Shown: positions 51,534 through 61,181 of the stretch, piece after piece | How positions within the stretch are numbered: the stretch's first letter is position 1 | Layout of the letters: every line of letters begins with the position of its first letter | From: Argyresthia goedartella | Taxonomy: Eukaryota; Arthropoda; Insecta; Lepidoptera; Argyresthiidae | Assembly: GCA_949825045.1 (NCBI GenBank) | Contig: OX463835.1 | Coordinates: 21,097,201 to 21,161,200 of the forward strand | Direction of reading: 5' to 3' | Length of the DNA stretch: 64,000 nt | The notes under the pieces: generated by a model | Databases searched by the model: none | What the model was told of the DNA's origin: nothing | What the model saw: the letters and a program-made list of their open reading frames with translations, nothing else | Translations under genes and position numbers: made by a program

Positions 51534-52098
51534 TCTTATTAACGTTTCCTATGATAATACTGTGATTTAGAAAGATATTTCAAAAGATTATCTAAGTTAA
51601 GTTTTATGTTATTTTTGTACAGCCAGAAAGGCTTTTGAGTTGATTTCTATGTTTTTGTGTTAAGTTTTTTTTCCTAAGAAGCATGAGCTTATCTCATTGT
51701 TTATTTCGTAAAAATATTTTTGTTTCTTTTCTTTTAATTTCTAAGTTGTCTGCTGAAAGAGCATTTGTATTACAATGAAAACAAAAGACTGAAATTTTGT
51801 ACCTAAACTATAATGTTGGAAATAATTAAATAAGTCTTTTCTAATAGCCAGATGCGTTTTATTTCATTATAAATAGTTTTTCAGGTAAGCTGACACCGTC
51901 ATTGCATTAAAATCTCATCAAAACTTATAAACGCACGATCGTGAGTTGGAAGAAGTCAGCCCTAGAGCTCACTATCGTGCTATCGACTTTCCAGAGTCCT
52001 GGTATACGCTGGATTTTTTTTACTATTTTTTACATGAATATTACCACTTCTTTGCCAAAATATTATAGTTTTCATTTCAAATCAAAGGAACGAAAATC
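51534..52098 (+). other. 3' region of the piggyBac-like element
   Basis: AT-rich untranslated region. A further GATCGTGAGTT motif is at 51,938. No second gene. Confidence 0.6.
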
Positions 52099-52174
52099 TC
52101 AGGTGCGAAAGGGATACAGCAATTACCCACATAAAGTTGTTGGTGGTTTCACTGCCATGTGCACATGATACGAC

Positions 52175-52335
52175 TCCAAAAGGGCTCAGACTCCGCATAC
52201 GTCACAGGAAGGCCTGTGACGCTGGTTTTCAGTATTATTAAATTACTTGGTATATCGGCACCGAATTCAAACCAGCATCTCCTGCCTGAGAAGCGAGCGC
52301 GAAACCCAATAGACTACGGAGCTCTTAATTATGTT
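52175..52335 (-). mobile_element. SINE family 4
   Basis: GAATTCAAACCAGCATCTCC, TGAGAAGCGAGCGCGAAACC and CAATAGACTACGGAGCTCTT match the blocks at 21.17 and 56.16 kb. On the minus strand the first is a diverged box B. Confidence 0.55.
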
Positions 52336-53104
52336 TCTAGTACTCTGTGCTAAATAAATCCGTCACTCAGATAAGCTTTATCAGCTTTCAGCGAGCATTC
52401 GCTAAAACCTGCCATTTGGTATATCTTATCTAGTTGATAGTGGAAACAGACGTAGGTATACTCGTAAATGGCGAATGCACACACGGCTACTTAAGTTAAG
52501 TGTTACTTACATGTCATATCCAAGAGAAAGTCAGAGTCAAAAGCCATGATGTAAAAGGGGATACTTTGATATTTAATTTGTTAATCTCACTCAACAGAGA
52601 ACTCGCTGTACGGGTGTTCGGTAGATCCTGTGGGTAGATCGATGCAAACACCAGACCATTTAGGATCATTTGAGCCAAATATACGTATCGCGAATTCTTA
52701 CCGTAAATTTTAATAGATTTTAATTTTGCCGTAATAATTGATAGAAAAAGTTATAAAAATCATAAAAAATACGAAAAGCCCCGTATTACGAAAATTCCTT
52801 CATACACAAACCACTCCTTCCTGCGGGGGCGTGTTCGAACCCGCCCTATGACGTCACGAGGGAGGCAACCCCCCCCTCCCGGAGGTTACCCCACCCCACC
52901 CCCGCCACCCCCCCCCTCCAGACTTGTCAAGTAAAACGTTTGAATGTTTTCAGATGGGGTTACTCTTGAATCTCTGTATTCTGTGCACGGATTTGATTCG
53001 GAAAAAACAGGGAGTTTGGTGGTTTTTCATGTTTGTATTTTAATTGATATAGATCTAGGAGGAAAACTAAAACACGGAAGGGTAAAAGTAATTTTGCGGT
53101 TTTC
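52336..53104. other. Spacer with a GC-rich, C-tract patch
   Basis: At 52,815-52,920 is an isolated GC-rich patch with GTTCGAACCCGCC (box B-like), an exact TGACGTCA at about 52,849 and long C-runs. The flanks are AT-rich. No gene is seen. Confidence 0.45.
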
Positions 53105-53385
53105 CTTAGTAAGTATGAAGAGGAATCCGGCTATGTGCGAGTCGGACTTGCACCCGAAGGGTTCCGTAACATCATAAATGAATAAATGCAAAAGAACACA
53201 TCTCATTTATTGGCACAACTTTTGATTTTTGAAATTGAAATACATATTCTGTGAAAATTTCAACTTTCTAACTATTACGGTTCGTGAGATACAGACCGAT
53301 GACGGACAGAGAGACGGACTGACGGACAGCGGAGGCTAAGTAATAGGGTCCCGTTTGGAACCCTCTGGGTACGAAACCATACCAA
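53105..53385 (-). repeat. GGTTCCGTAC-family repeat
   Basis: GTGCGAGTCGGACTTGCACC and AAGGGTTCCGTAAC on the left, GACGGACTGACGGACAGCGG and GGTCCCGTTTGGAACCCTC on the right. It is an inverted, nearly full copy of the 19.7 kb family. Confidence 0.75.
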
Positions 53386-53585
53386 GGGGGCAGAGGCCTA
53401 ACCAAAGCTCGCATGCATAACCAACTTATCTAAATCTGAGGGGAACACAGATTCAAATATTACTGTATCTCGCTCGGTGAATGACAGCACCAATATTACA
53501 CTTAAGCGGCACTTAACTTGAGCAGCGGTCTGTAAATTCGGTCACAAGCAGCATACATAATGTAGTTGACCTCTGACCTTTTAGA

Positions 53586-53615
53586 CACCACCCACACAGA
53601 GGCGTGGGTGGTGTA
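53586..53615. repeat. Short hairpin CACCACCCAC / GTGGGTGGTG
   Basis: 11 bp arms around ACAGAGGC. Confidence 0.8.
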
Positions 53616-53644
53616 TGTATATACACCTTGGCAGGAAATGCTGG

Positions 53645-54000
53645 AAAATAATGGCAACAAATATAATGATCACCAAAATATGTTTTTCCTACCCAAAATG
53701 GATAAATGAACACCAAAAGTTGCAAAAAATATCAGGGCAAAATACTGCGGGAGCTTAGGTGAAGGGAAATGTTTATCCTTTGTGTTAAGTTGAACATGTA
53801 AACAACAAAAAATACTTAAAACATAAACTTAAGTTCACAAAACATAAAAAGGAGTTTGGTGATCATTTATCTAAACACAATTTGGTGGTCGTTTACTAAT
53901 TCTGGCGGTCGTTTAGAATTTATTGTTAGTAAGTAGTAAACTTGATACAAAATGGGTATTGACAGACGGACAGGCAGACAGACGGACAACGAAGTGATCC
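53645..54000 (+). repeat. MITE shell 3 with shared core, best copy
   Basis: Left end AATGATCACCAAAATATGTT and ATGAACACCAAAAGTTGC; right end AGTTTGGTGATCATTTATCT and TTTGGTGGTCGTTTACTAAT. The shared core lies at about 53,722-53,850 with its hairpin shortened. It continues into the ACAAAATGGGTATTGACAGA run also seen at 37.05 kb. Confidence 0.7.
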
Positions 54001-54160
54001 TATAAGGCTTCCTTTTTTCCTTTTAAGGTACGGAACCCTAAAAAGGATTTATCCACTCTGGCAGTCATTTCGAATTTATTGGTAGTAAAATAGGTGCGTG
54101 CGAAAACAAATTATGGCAACACTTGCAGAGTACTGTGTGTTTTTAAATGAAATATTCGGT
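54001..54160 (+). repeat. GGTTCCGTAC-type fragment and spacer
   Basis: CCTTTTAAGGTACGGAACCC at 54,018 is a family end. The rest is a fragment of shell 3 sequence (GGTAGTAAAATAGGTGCGTG, also at 60,858). Confidence 0.5.
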
Positions 54161-54164
54161 TTGT

Positions 54165-54413
54165 CTCTTAGTTTTTTTTGTTGGAGGGGGAAAAATTGTA
54201 ATTACCCATGTCCAGGAGTCAGTCCTCCCTGCTATGTCCGGGTCCCCACATATTGAGCGGGCATCAGCTCGTGTGCTATACGGACTACAAACAACCCCTT
54301 TATGTTTGCAGTTGTCTGTATAAGACTTTACTGTGAGCCATGGCCTCGGTATATGCTGAAGGCTTTCTACCTGCAATTTGCCCTTTTGGGCGATATATAT
54401 GTGTTGATTCATA
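54165..54413 (-). repeat. Dispersed repeat W, inverted copy
   Basis: Reverse of 29,480-29,745: ATTACCCATGTCCAGGAGTC, CCTGCTATGTCCGGGTCCCC, ACTTTACTGTGAGCCATGGC and TTGCCCTTTTGGGCGATATA. Confidence 0.7.
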
Positions 54414-54421
54414 AACACTCC

Positions 54422-54545
54422 TGTCTTGCCTAGGTTTGCTGGCAGAAATCTCTTTTTAGAGATAAGCTCGCCTTTACCTATAAAATTTATTGTAACTGTC
54501 TGTTTATCTATGTTTTCTGTGCAATAAAGAATATGAATCTGAATA
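54422..54545 (+). mobile_element. LINE-C type 3' tail
   Basis: CTTGCCTAGGTTTGCTGGCA, AGAAATCTCTTTTTAGAGAT, AAGCTCGCCTTTACC and TGTGCAATAAAGAATATGAA: the family 3' end without coding sequence. It starts directly at the end of repeat W. Confidence 0.7.
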
Positions 54546-54701
54546 TATGGGAGGAGTAGTTCGTCTTAATAGACGAACTCTAATGATCTTCTAATGAACA
54601 CGCAGTAGTTCGCTAATATAGCACGTGGGCTGGGCGTGGTCTGGTGGCGGTAAAATAGATTTTTCTAGATACTTTAAAACTCGTTTTTTAGCAAGTCAAA
54701 A

Positions 54702-55120
54702 GTCAAAGTACTTTGACAAACGTCATTTTTACATGGGAGAAGTAGAGCGTAGAAACTCCCGCAGATTGATTTTTAGATCTCTTTTAAAAATAGGTTGTGC
54801 TTAACTAATACAAATATGAAAAATTTAATTGTTATGATTATTAAGCAGGAATAAATAATTACAAAATTATTAACAGCAAGGTCTGTGTTGAGCCAGATTA
54901 ACCCCATACCATACAGTCCTGTCTTTTAAGTAATCTTGAACATTTTAATATCCCTTTTTCGACAAAGTCGCTTTAACATGATTTTTAAATTGCTAAAATG
55001 GCAATTTCAAAATCTCCAGAGGTATCTTGTTGTAGTAGAGAATGCATTGACCCTTGAAAGAATAGCTAACCTTCGCGAGTCTAAACCGGGGCGCACACAG
55101 TCTGTGATTATTTCTTAGGT
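54702..55120 (+). repeat. Dispersed repeat U, copy 2
   Basis: Same blocks as 36,430-36,757 (AGCGTAGAAACTCCCGCAGA, TTTTTAGATCTCTTTTAAAA, CTTCGCGAGTCTAAACCGGG), with an extra piece around 54,890-55,010 in the middle. Confidence 0.6.
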
Positions 55121-55655
55121 TAACATTACAGCTATCGCTAAGTTTGGGAAATTTTGTAAGGTTCTTGCGTTTACTTTACTAATGTTGCCATCATTAATGT
55201 TATAGCATTGCCTGCCAGGGTGTATGTATGCATGGGCGGGATGCACCTATACAGAAACTATGTTCTCGTAAATGCTGTTATCCTCTTGTGGGAAGGATGC
55301 TTTTGTCGAGCCACCAGAAAAAAATGTTCACAGCGATTAACATTTACCCAGGATGTTCTGGGGCGATAATTTTTAGGGGACTTTAGAGACTTTCTGTACA
55401 TCATTCCTAAAATATATCATATGTCAGTAATTTCCTATTTCTTTTACTTTCTTTTCGATAGTGAAAAATAAAGTTTCTTTGATAAAATCATGTTTTCCTC
55501 TTCTCTACTTTGGACCACTGTGGGAGAAGTACACAATAAAAATGGTTTATAATGATAGACTACAACTCTATAACAACCATCAATATCTAGAAGGCAAATT
55601 GAATGTTTCTTTGTCTGGATATGTCCTCAGCAATTTAAACATAAACATCAACATT
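55121..55655. other. Unassigned DNA, no gene seen
   Basis: Contains CTCTACTTTGGACCACTGTG near 55,503, a scrap of repeat U. Otherwise nothing. Confidence 0.35.
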
Positions 55656-55850
55656 TACATACAGGCACATACATTGCATCTGGCCCCACACTAGGACACT
55701 TCGTCGTGGGAACGAGAAACAGTGACGTCACCACATTATAAACATCCAAGACCTGGTTTTTTTTTCTTAACCCCAGCCGGGGAATGAACCCGGGACCTCT
55801 CGCATGGCAGGCAGAGCCACATCCGCTGCGCCACAGAGGTTGTCAAATTT
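55656..55850 (-). mobile_element. tRNA-derived SINE, family 3
   Basis: On the minus strand: CAGCGGATGTGGCTCTGCCT (box A region), box B GGGTTCATTCCCCGGCTGG, an A-rich run, CCAAGTCTTGGATG-type body and a CCTAGTGTGGGGCCAGATGC tail. Other copies: 12.01 and 60.0 kb. Confidence 0.7.
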
Positions 55851-55944
55851 TTTAACGGATGGACAAAGGATGCTTACTGCAACATATCCGGCAGAAGATA
55901 ATAAAGCAATACAAATCAGTACATATATTTTTGATAACATAACA

Positions 55945-56225
55945 TAACATAGCGTCACACCTTTTCCCATACGGGGTGACAGAGGCGCAATTGTGCCCAC
56001 TTTGAGCCAGTTACTCAATTCTCCATTTTGCGTGACAGGGGGCTAGCCCATCGCCGCAGCTACGGAGTAATGAAGGTTTCCTCACGATGTTTTCCATCAC
56101 CGTTAGAACGTGCGTATGATGTACTTAAGATAAATTAATTATCTCATTGGTACCTAGTCAGCAATCGAACCTGAATCTCCTGTTTGAGAAGCAGCCGTGA
56201 AACCCATTAGGCCATGGAGCTAATT
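55945..56225 (-). mobile_element. SINE family 5 piece followed by SINE family 4 piece
   Basis: GCGTCACACCTTTTCCCATA and CGGGGTGACAGAGGCGCAAT (also at 48.56 and 57.42 kb), then GCTACGGAGTAATGAAGGTT and, at 56,160-56,215, CAATCGAACCTGAATCTCCT with GAGAAGCAGCCGTGAAACCC (box B-like on the minus strand). They may form one composite SINE. Confidence 0.55.
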
Positions 56226-56436
56226 TTTAATCTCAATCAAATATTCATTCCGACAGCGAACTCAGGGAAATTTTTAATTTAGTTTAGCGCAGTTATAGTT
56301 TAGTTTTAGTTTATAATATATAATAAATGTGGATCATATAAAAAAATAAAAATAAAGTAAATACGGAAAATAAAGATTAAAAAAATATTCATTTCATTCA
56401 GGTCAGGGTGGCCCTCTCAGCAGCCCGGCGAGAAGC

Positions 56437-56631
56437 CTACGTCCCCGCTCCAAATCCCGGTATTGACCATTTGTGACCTGCTTTCCGATATTGAACACCC
56501 TCCCCTCGAACCTCACCCCCTTCAACACCCCGTTCGACCTTTGAACCGCGCATGCGCGTGAACTGGTACTGAAATCCTGAAGGTTCCATCTTCAGTCGCA
56601 CTCCATATTCCGTCGCCAGAGCTTTGTAAAG
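56437..56631 (-). CDS. Candidate terminal exon of an unrecognised gene
   Basis: The minus strand is open for 64 codons from a good acceptor (GAAGAATTTTTCAG) to a TAG at 56,437: LYKALATEYGVRLKMEPSGF, QYQFTRMRGSKVERGVEGGE, then VRGEGVQYRKAGHKWSIPGF and GAGT. Charged and glycine-rich, with no motif I know. It stands out by GC content from AT-rich surroundings. No partner exon or poly(A) signal was found. A plus-strand reading of the same patch (after CATTTCATTCAG) is shorter. Treat as a lead, not a gene. Confidence 0.35.
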   Translation of the reverse strand, partial: LYKALATEYGVRLKMEPSGFQYQFTRMRGSKVERGVEGGEVRGEGVQYRKAGHKWSIPGFGAGT

Positions 56632-57410
56632 CTGAAAAATTCTTCCAAGTCTCTCTTAAACCTTCATATATGAGAAACGTATATAAAAACAGGCAATTTC
56701 GCTGTCATTCGTTGTATACTTACAACTTTCTAAACGATCCGGTTAATCACAAATTGATTTGTTTTTCGACCAAAAACATATCTTATAAGTAGTGACGGAT
56801 TTCATTGTTAAATTGTTGTCTAATTGTCAATAAATTATATATAGTTAAATTTATCTATTGTTGTATCCTGAATATAATAAAAGGTTTGTATATCTTCGTA
56901 TAATTTGAGATATTTAAGTGTTGTGGTAGAATAGTCTAAGTAGAAAGCCATATTTCATCGTCGCTAGTGATATAAGATAGGTAGTGATGTATTACGTAAG
57001 GCCTTATATACCTACCACCATTTGACCTTTAAGTATGGATTTTTTCTGCACCTGCGCACTGAAAATCATGCGCAACTCAAATACAAATGCTACCATAAAA
57101 TTCTAGTTAAAATCTTTGTTAGAAATTGCGTTGTAACACTTCAATTCTAAATCTTAGTATGGCTTAGTCTATGATAGTCGTTTCATACGTCAACGCTTTT
57201 GACCCTCTTTTGCGTGACTTTGGGCTTATCCATCCCCCTAATTCCCTTAACACACTTAGCGCCAAGGATGCTTGAGGCAATAGTGGCCAGTGTGTCACCC
57301 GTGATACACCTGACCATTAACAAAACATTGGGTGTATCTCGGAAGATACACAGAGCGCTGTGGCAAACACACAAGACAAAAGTAAAAAAAAATAAAATAA
57401 GATACAAGCA
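56632..57410. other. AT-rich DNA, no gene seen
   Basis: A short ATACACC...GGTGTAT inverted pair lies near 57,303-57,336 and nothing else can be supported. Confidence 0.35.
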
Positions 57411-57475
57411 TATCGTCACGCCCTTTCCCATACGGGGTGGCAGAGGCACGATTTTTGCCCACAATTAGCCAGTGA
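57411..57475 (-). mobile_element. SINE family 5 fragment
   Basis: ATCGTCACGCCCTTTCCCAT and ACGGGGTGGCAGAGGCACGA, as at 55.95 kb. Confidence 0.55.
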
Positions 57476-57662
57476 CAGCATATAATAAAAACATATATTA
57501 AAACATATCTTTTCTCTTTTCGCAGACCGAATAGTCCGTTTAGAGTTAGCCAGGAATGTCCAGACTCAACTTGGACGGCCTATATTCCTACTGCAAGCAA
57601 ATAGCAGAACACATCCAGTTGGTTCGTCCATTGACCATTCTTAGTTCCATGATGTTGTATAG

Positions 57663-57786
57663 ATTACATGCTTGCCATTGCAAGCCACAAGTTTTGACAA
57701 ACGTCAAATGCTGAGGCAAATTCAAACGCACCGTTTAAAAGTGTCTACTTGCACCAGTTTGGTAAACATTGGCAAGCATGTAAATG
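57663..57786. repeat. Small inverted-end element (TTACATGCTTGCCAATG)
   Basis: TTACATGCTTGCCATTGCAA at 57,664 is mirrored by ACATTGGCAAGCATGTAAAT at 57,765-57,784. About 120 bp, non-coding. Confidence 0.6.
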
Positions 57787-58299
57787 AAGCACACGGTGTT
57801 GTAAATTGTATTTCCTTTCCTTTATTTGTATATCATCATCATCTCATCAAACCTTGATCGATGTTTAGCGGCCATTTTGTTTGGCGTCGCCATCTTGGAT
57901 CGATATTGCTTTGTTCCTAAATTGCACGCAGTTGTTTTTAAGTGACGAATCCGTTAATGTCTAAAATAGTTATATTTTTTAGACAGTCATTAGTCGGAAA
58001 TATGGATCCTTACGTGCTTTAAAATAAAATTATTACTTATTATAATTATTTTGTATCTGAGGTAAGACATCACGGGACAAGACTGTCCTGGTCATTTTTG
58101 TAGGCTTGCCTGGGGACATGGGTTCTTTCAGACAATATATTCAAAACAAAAATGGGATTTAGCGTACCCGAATACACTCAACCCAAAAGTGCACCCAAAA
58201 AACATTCCCGCAAGGTAAACAGGTCTATTGAAAACTTAAAGGTGAATAAGGAATTGGCTATGAGTCTGCGTTTTCAATGGAATTGTAAGTTATCGCTGA
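57787..58299. other. Unassigned DNA, no gene seen
   Basis: No ORF, splice pair or repeat boundary is seen. Confidence 0.35.
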
Positions 58300-58570
58300 G
58301 ACTTCAGACACCATCTTGAATAATAATAAAATCCTGATCTGATTTTCCAGCGCAGCACAAAAACCACGCACACGATTGTAAAACAATGCCTATTTTGAAA
58401 AAAAAAAGAAACAGAAAAAAACTAGGCCGTGTTACAGTGTACGAGTTTCTTGCGCCGCTTCTTCTCCGCTGCCATAAAACTTTACGAAGCGGTAGTAGTT
58501 TTTCTTGCATTATATTGATTCAAATGACATTCAAAAAGTGTTCGTAAAAATCTATTTTGAATAAAAAAAA
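58300..58570 (-). repeat. Dispersed repeat T, inverted copy
   Basis: Reverse of 42,897-43,148: TGCGCCGCTTCTTCTCCGCT, GGCCGTGTTACAGTGTACGA and AACCACGCACACGATTGT. Confidence 0.75.
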
Positions 58571-58889
58571 TTAAGTTTAAAGCGTGAAGTAAGTTATATT
58601 TATTAGCCAATTATTCCATTGAACAATTTAATAATAATAATTATTATTGGCTGAAAGTGGGCACAGTTGGGCCTCTGCTAAAAGTAAACCTATGGTAAAA
58701 GGCGTGACTCGTGTCATAGCCATTACAATATGAATATATATGTCAGAGGCCCTATAGGGCAGCTCGAGACCTTCTGACAGTCGGGTTGGCCACTGGCCCG
58801 ACACCCCTTGCCTTGCCCCTTGCAAGTTAAAATATTATTTGCCAATATAAGTTGACTACCAAACTAAGTCAAATGTTCACCGAATTCAT
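58571..58889. other. Unassigned DNA with an AAT/ATT palindrome
   Basis: AATAATAATAATTATTATT near 58,632. A CCCTATAGGGCAGC-rich segment at 58,750-58,820 may be repeat-derived. No gene. Confidence 0.35.
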
Positions 58890-59100
58890 TCCACCAGAAT
58901 ATGGTCCTGGGTTCGAATCCCGGTAAGGGAAAATATTTGTGGGATGAGCATGAATATTTGTTTATTAGTCTTGGAAGTTTTTTATGTATTTATATTTATC
59001 TCTATTAAATATTTCGTCGTCTGGTACCCATAACACAAGCCTTGTGGAGCTACTGTGGGCCTAGTTCGATGTGTGTGAGATTTTCCTCTAATATTTAGTA
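58890..59100 (+). mobile_element. tRNA-derived SINE, family 2
   Basis: Box B (GGTTCGAATCCCGG) at 58,910, then a GAATATTTGTTTATTAGTCT-type body and the tail ACCCATAACACAAGCCTTGT, GGGCCTAGTTCGATGTGTG and CCTCTAATATTTAG. Box A is diverged. Confidence 0.75.
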
Positions 59101-59126
59101 TTATTATCTAAACTAATCATCAGATT

Positions 59127-59370
59127 GACGACCCGAATGGCCGAGTCGGCAGTGACGCTGCCTACAAAACCAAGGGTCCCGGGTTCGAGTCCCGGTGGGG
59201 GCAAATATTTGTTTGAAGAGAACGGATGTTTGTATCCTAGTCATGGTTGTTTATTTATCTAAGTATAATATTTATCTATATAAGTATGTGTCTCGTTGTC
59301 TAGTACCCAAGATACAGGGAATCCTAGTTTGGGGCTAGATCAATGTGTGTAAATAGTGTCCAAGGTCCAA
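59127..59370 (+). mobile_element. tRNA-derived SINE, family 1
   Basis: GACGACCCGAATGGCCGAGT with box A and box B intact, body to GTGTCCAAGG. It sits about 30 bp after a family 2 SINE in the same orientation. Confidence 0.88.
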
Positions 59371-59576
59371 GGTAATAATAGGTTTGGACAAATGAGGTAT
59401 CTTTAAAAGCGTATCGATCGTTCGCTGGTTATAAAATATGTGACGTCACACTAAATTTAATATTGACCTTCTAGAGGGCATGTATACAGGTTTTTAGCCA
59501 GTGCTTTCATGTAGTTTTACAAAACCGTATTGGTCACTAAACTTACCTAACTTTATTAGGTCTCAACTTTATAATA

Positions 59577-59915
59577 CAGGGTGGCGCAATAGAACGTGAA
59601 TTTATTAAGTAAAGGCTAAAAAAATAAATACAAAAGGTATAGTTGAAATAAAACACAGGATAATTAGGTAATTAAATGTAGTTTATTTAAAAAAAATTGC
59701 ATCATCTAAATGACGGCCCTCTCGAAGACGGCACTCCTCTAAACGCGAGCGCAGATTTGTGAAAACTCTCATCAATAAAGCTGAGGTGATAGCTGCCATT
59801 TCCCCACGGATATTTTCCTTTAGCTGATGTTCCTCGGATTGTTCATGTAGACTTTATGTTTGAGGTATCCCCACAAAAAAAGTCAGGAGGCGTCAAGTCA
59901 GCCTAAGTATAACCT
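59577..59915 (-). pseudogene. Mariner-like transposase C-terminal remnant with element end
   Basis: ACAGGGTGGCGCAATAGAAC at 59,577 is a mariner-like terminus next to a TA. The minus strand from 59,915 to 59,690, with a few frameshifts, gives LFLWGYLKHKVYMNNPRNI, EMAAITSALL and LRSRLEECRLREGRHLDD, the end of a mariner-like transposase in which the third catalytic region (PD...FLWGYLK) is partly lost. The other end of the element is not found. Dead. Confidence 0.75.
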
Positions 59916-60004
59916 GGAGCCGAGGCGAAACAGAGCGGAGCGAGGCGACCCTACGTTATAGGGTTTACATTTTCGATGAATATTGACTAAATTTGGTGTT
60001 TTTT

Positions 60005-60180
60005 AAATAAATATAAACATATCAAGGCACATATATTGCTTCTGACCCCACACTAGGATACCCTGTGCCGTAGGAATCAGAAACAGCGACATCTCACACA
60101 TAGAAACATCCAAGACCTGTTTTTTTTTAAATCCCCAGCCGGGGATCGAATCACAGCGTCACAGAGTTTAATAAATGTGG
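60005..60180 (-). mobile_element. tRNA-derived SINE, family 3, truncated
   Basis: CACATATATTGCTTCTGACC, CCACACTAGGATACCCTGTG, ACATCCAAGACCTGTTTTTT and CCCCAGCCGGGGATCGAAT (box B reversed). The head is cut soon after box B. Confidence 0.7.
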
Positions 60181-60189
60181 GATGTTTTT

Positions 60190-60440
60190 TTTTACCCGAC
60201 TTTGCAAGAAACAGGTTTATGCTTTTCAAGTGTATGTATGTATGAATGTATATTTCTTTGGCACGCTCTGTAGCCTAAACGGCTAGATGTATTTTAGCTT
60301 GATAGGATGTCCTTAGATTCGTATCAACTCTGAGAGTGATACTGAGTATATCAATATTTAAAAAAAATGGCCGATTTGTGGCGACATATTATATGTCTAA
60401 ATATTTTTTTTAAACCTATCGGGTGACGCATCAAAATAAA
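60190..60440 (+). repeat. Dispersed repeat V, uninterrupted copy
   Basis: TTTACCCGACTTTGCAAGAA, GTATGTATGTATGAATG, GGCACGCTCTGTAGCCTAAA, TTTTAGCTTGATAGGATG and TTGTGGCGACATATTATATG. It shows what the 25.0 kb copy looked like before repeat W entered. Confidence 0.7.
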
Positions 60441-60554
60441 GGTTTTCTACGTTGAATGTCATCCATATAATATATCTCCAACATCGTTATCTAGAGACGA
60501 TATAATTGCGCGTAGTAACTCGTAGCAATTTCGTAGCGGACGTCCCCATTTACC

Positions 60555-60900
60555 AGCGGAAAAAATATAATGATCACCAAAATATTGTTTTTCCTACCCA
60601 AAATGGATAAATGAACACCAAACGTTGCAAAAAATATCAGGGCAAAATACTGCGGTAGCTTAGGTGAAGGGTAATGGGGGTGAGCGAAGCGAAGCCCCCT
60701 TTATCCTTCGTGTTAGGTTGAACATGTAAGAAAAACAAAAAATACTCAAAACATAAACTTAAGTACACAAAACATAAAAATAAGTTTGGTGATCATTTAT
60801 CCAAACACAATTTGGTGGACATTTATCCATTCTGGCAGTCATTTCGAATTTATTGATAGTAAAATAGGTGCGTTTTTGGTAATCGTTTAAACACAGGCCT
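60555..60900 (+). repeat. MITE shell 3 with shared core
   Basis: AATGATCACCAAAATATTGT and GAACACCAAACGTTGC on the left; AGTTTGGTGATCATTTATCC and TTTGGTGGACATTTATCCAT on the right. The full core with hairpin (GGGGGTGAGCGAAGCGAAGC) is at about 60,628-60,780. Confidence 0.75.
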
Positions 60901-61105
60901 AGCTTTACCAGCTACGGCGTAGCAGGATGAATGACATTTGTCGTTTGAGTTTTCCAAGGGCTCTGCCTGCCCTCATTCCGAGTCAATAGCGTGTGCATGT
61001 GTGTGTAATGGAATTTTCATTTCTTAACTGTACCGCAGTACTGATATCAGTCGCAATGCCATGACTCTTTATGTTTGTCCTTGATGTTCCCATGTTTGTC
61101 CGCAG
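60901..61105. other. Intron end before the 61.1 kb exon
   Basis: A TTTATGTTTGTCCTTGATGT TCCCATGTTTGTCCGCAG run gives a clear pyrimidine-rich acceptor. Confidence 0.5.
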
Positions 61106-61181
61106 GGCGAGAGAATGGCGGCGCTCTCCGGACAAGGCACCCCCAAGCTGACCTCGGCGGTCGGCAACCTCTACTACGACT
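61106..61181 (+). CDS. Internal exon of an unrecognised cellular gene
   Basis: 76 bp between a strong acceptor (TTTGTCCGCAG) and a strong donor (GACT/GTGAGT). Frame 0 reads GERMAALSGQGTPKLTSAVG then NLYYD and a split codon (phase 0 in, phase 1 out). It is GC-rich with a strong third-position GC bias, quite unlike the AT-rich flanks and unlike any repeat in the window. The same stretch is open in one other frame, but frame 0 looks more protein-like. The ATG at residue 4 could be a start if this is a first coding exon. I do not recognise the protein. The partner exons would be in long introns or outside the window. A SINE-like scrap (CTGGCCCCACGCTAGGGTAC) starts directly after the donor. Confidence 0.6.

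Larger units (their letters stand above)
49237..52113 (+). mobile_element. piggyBac-like element, ATAC target duplication
   Basis: 2,877 bp. Terminal repeats CCCTTTCGCACCTGA (49,237-49,251) and TCAGGTGCGAAAGGG (52,099-52,113) are exact. The flanking 4 bp are ATAC on both sides (49,233-49,236 and 52,114-52,117) instead of the usual TTAA. A GATCGTGAGTT motif occurs near both ends (49,259; 49,639; 51,938), possibly a subterminal transposase-binding site. One transposase gene lies inside. Confidence 0.9.
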
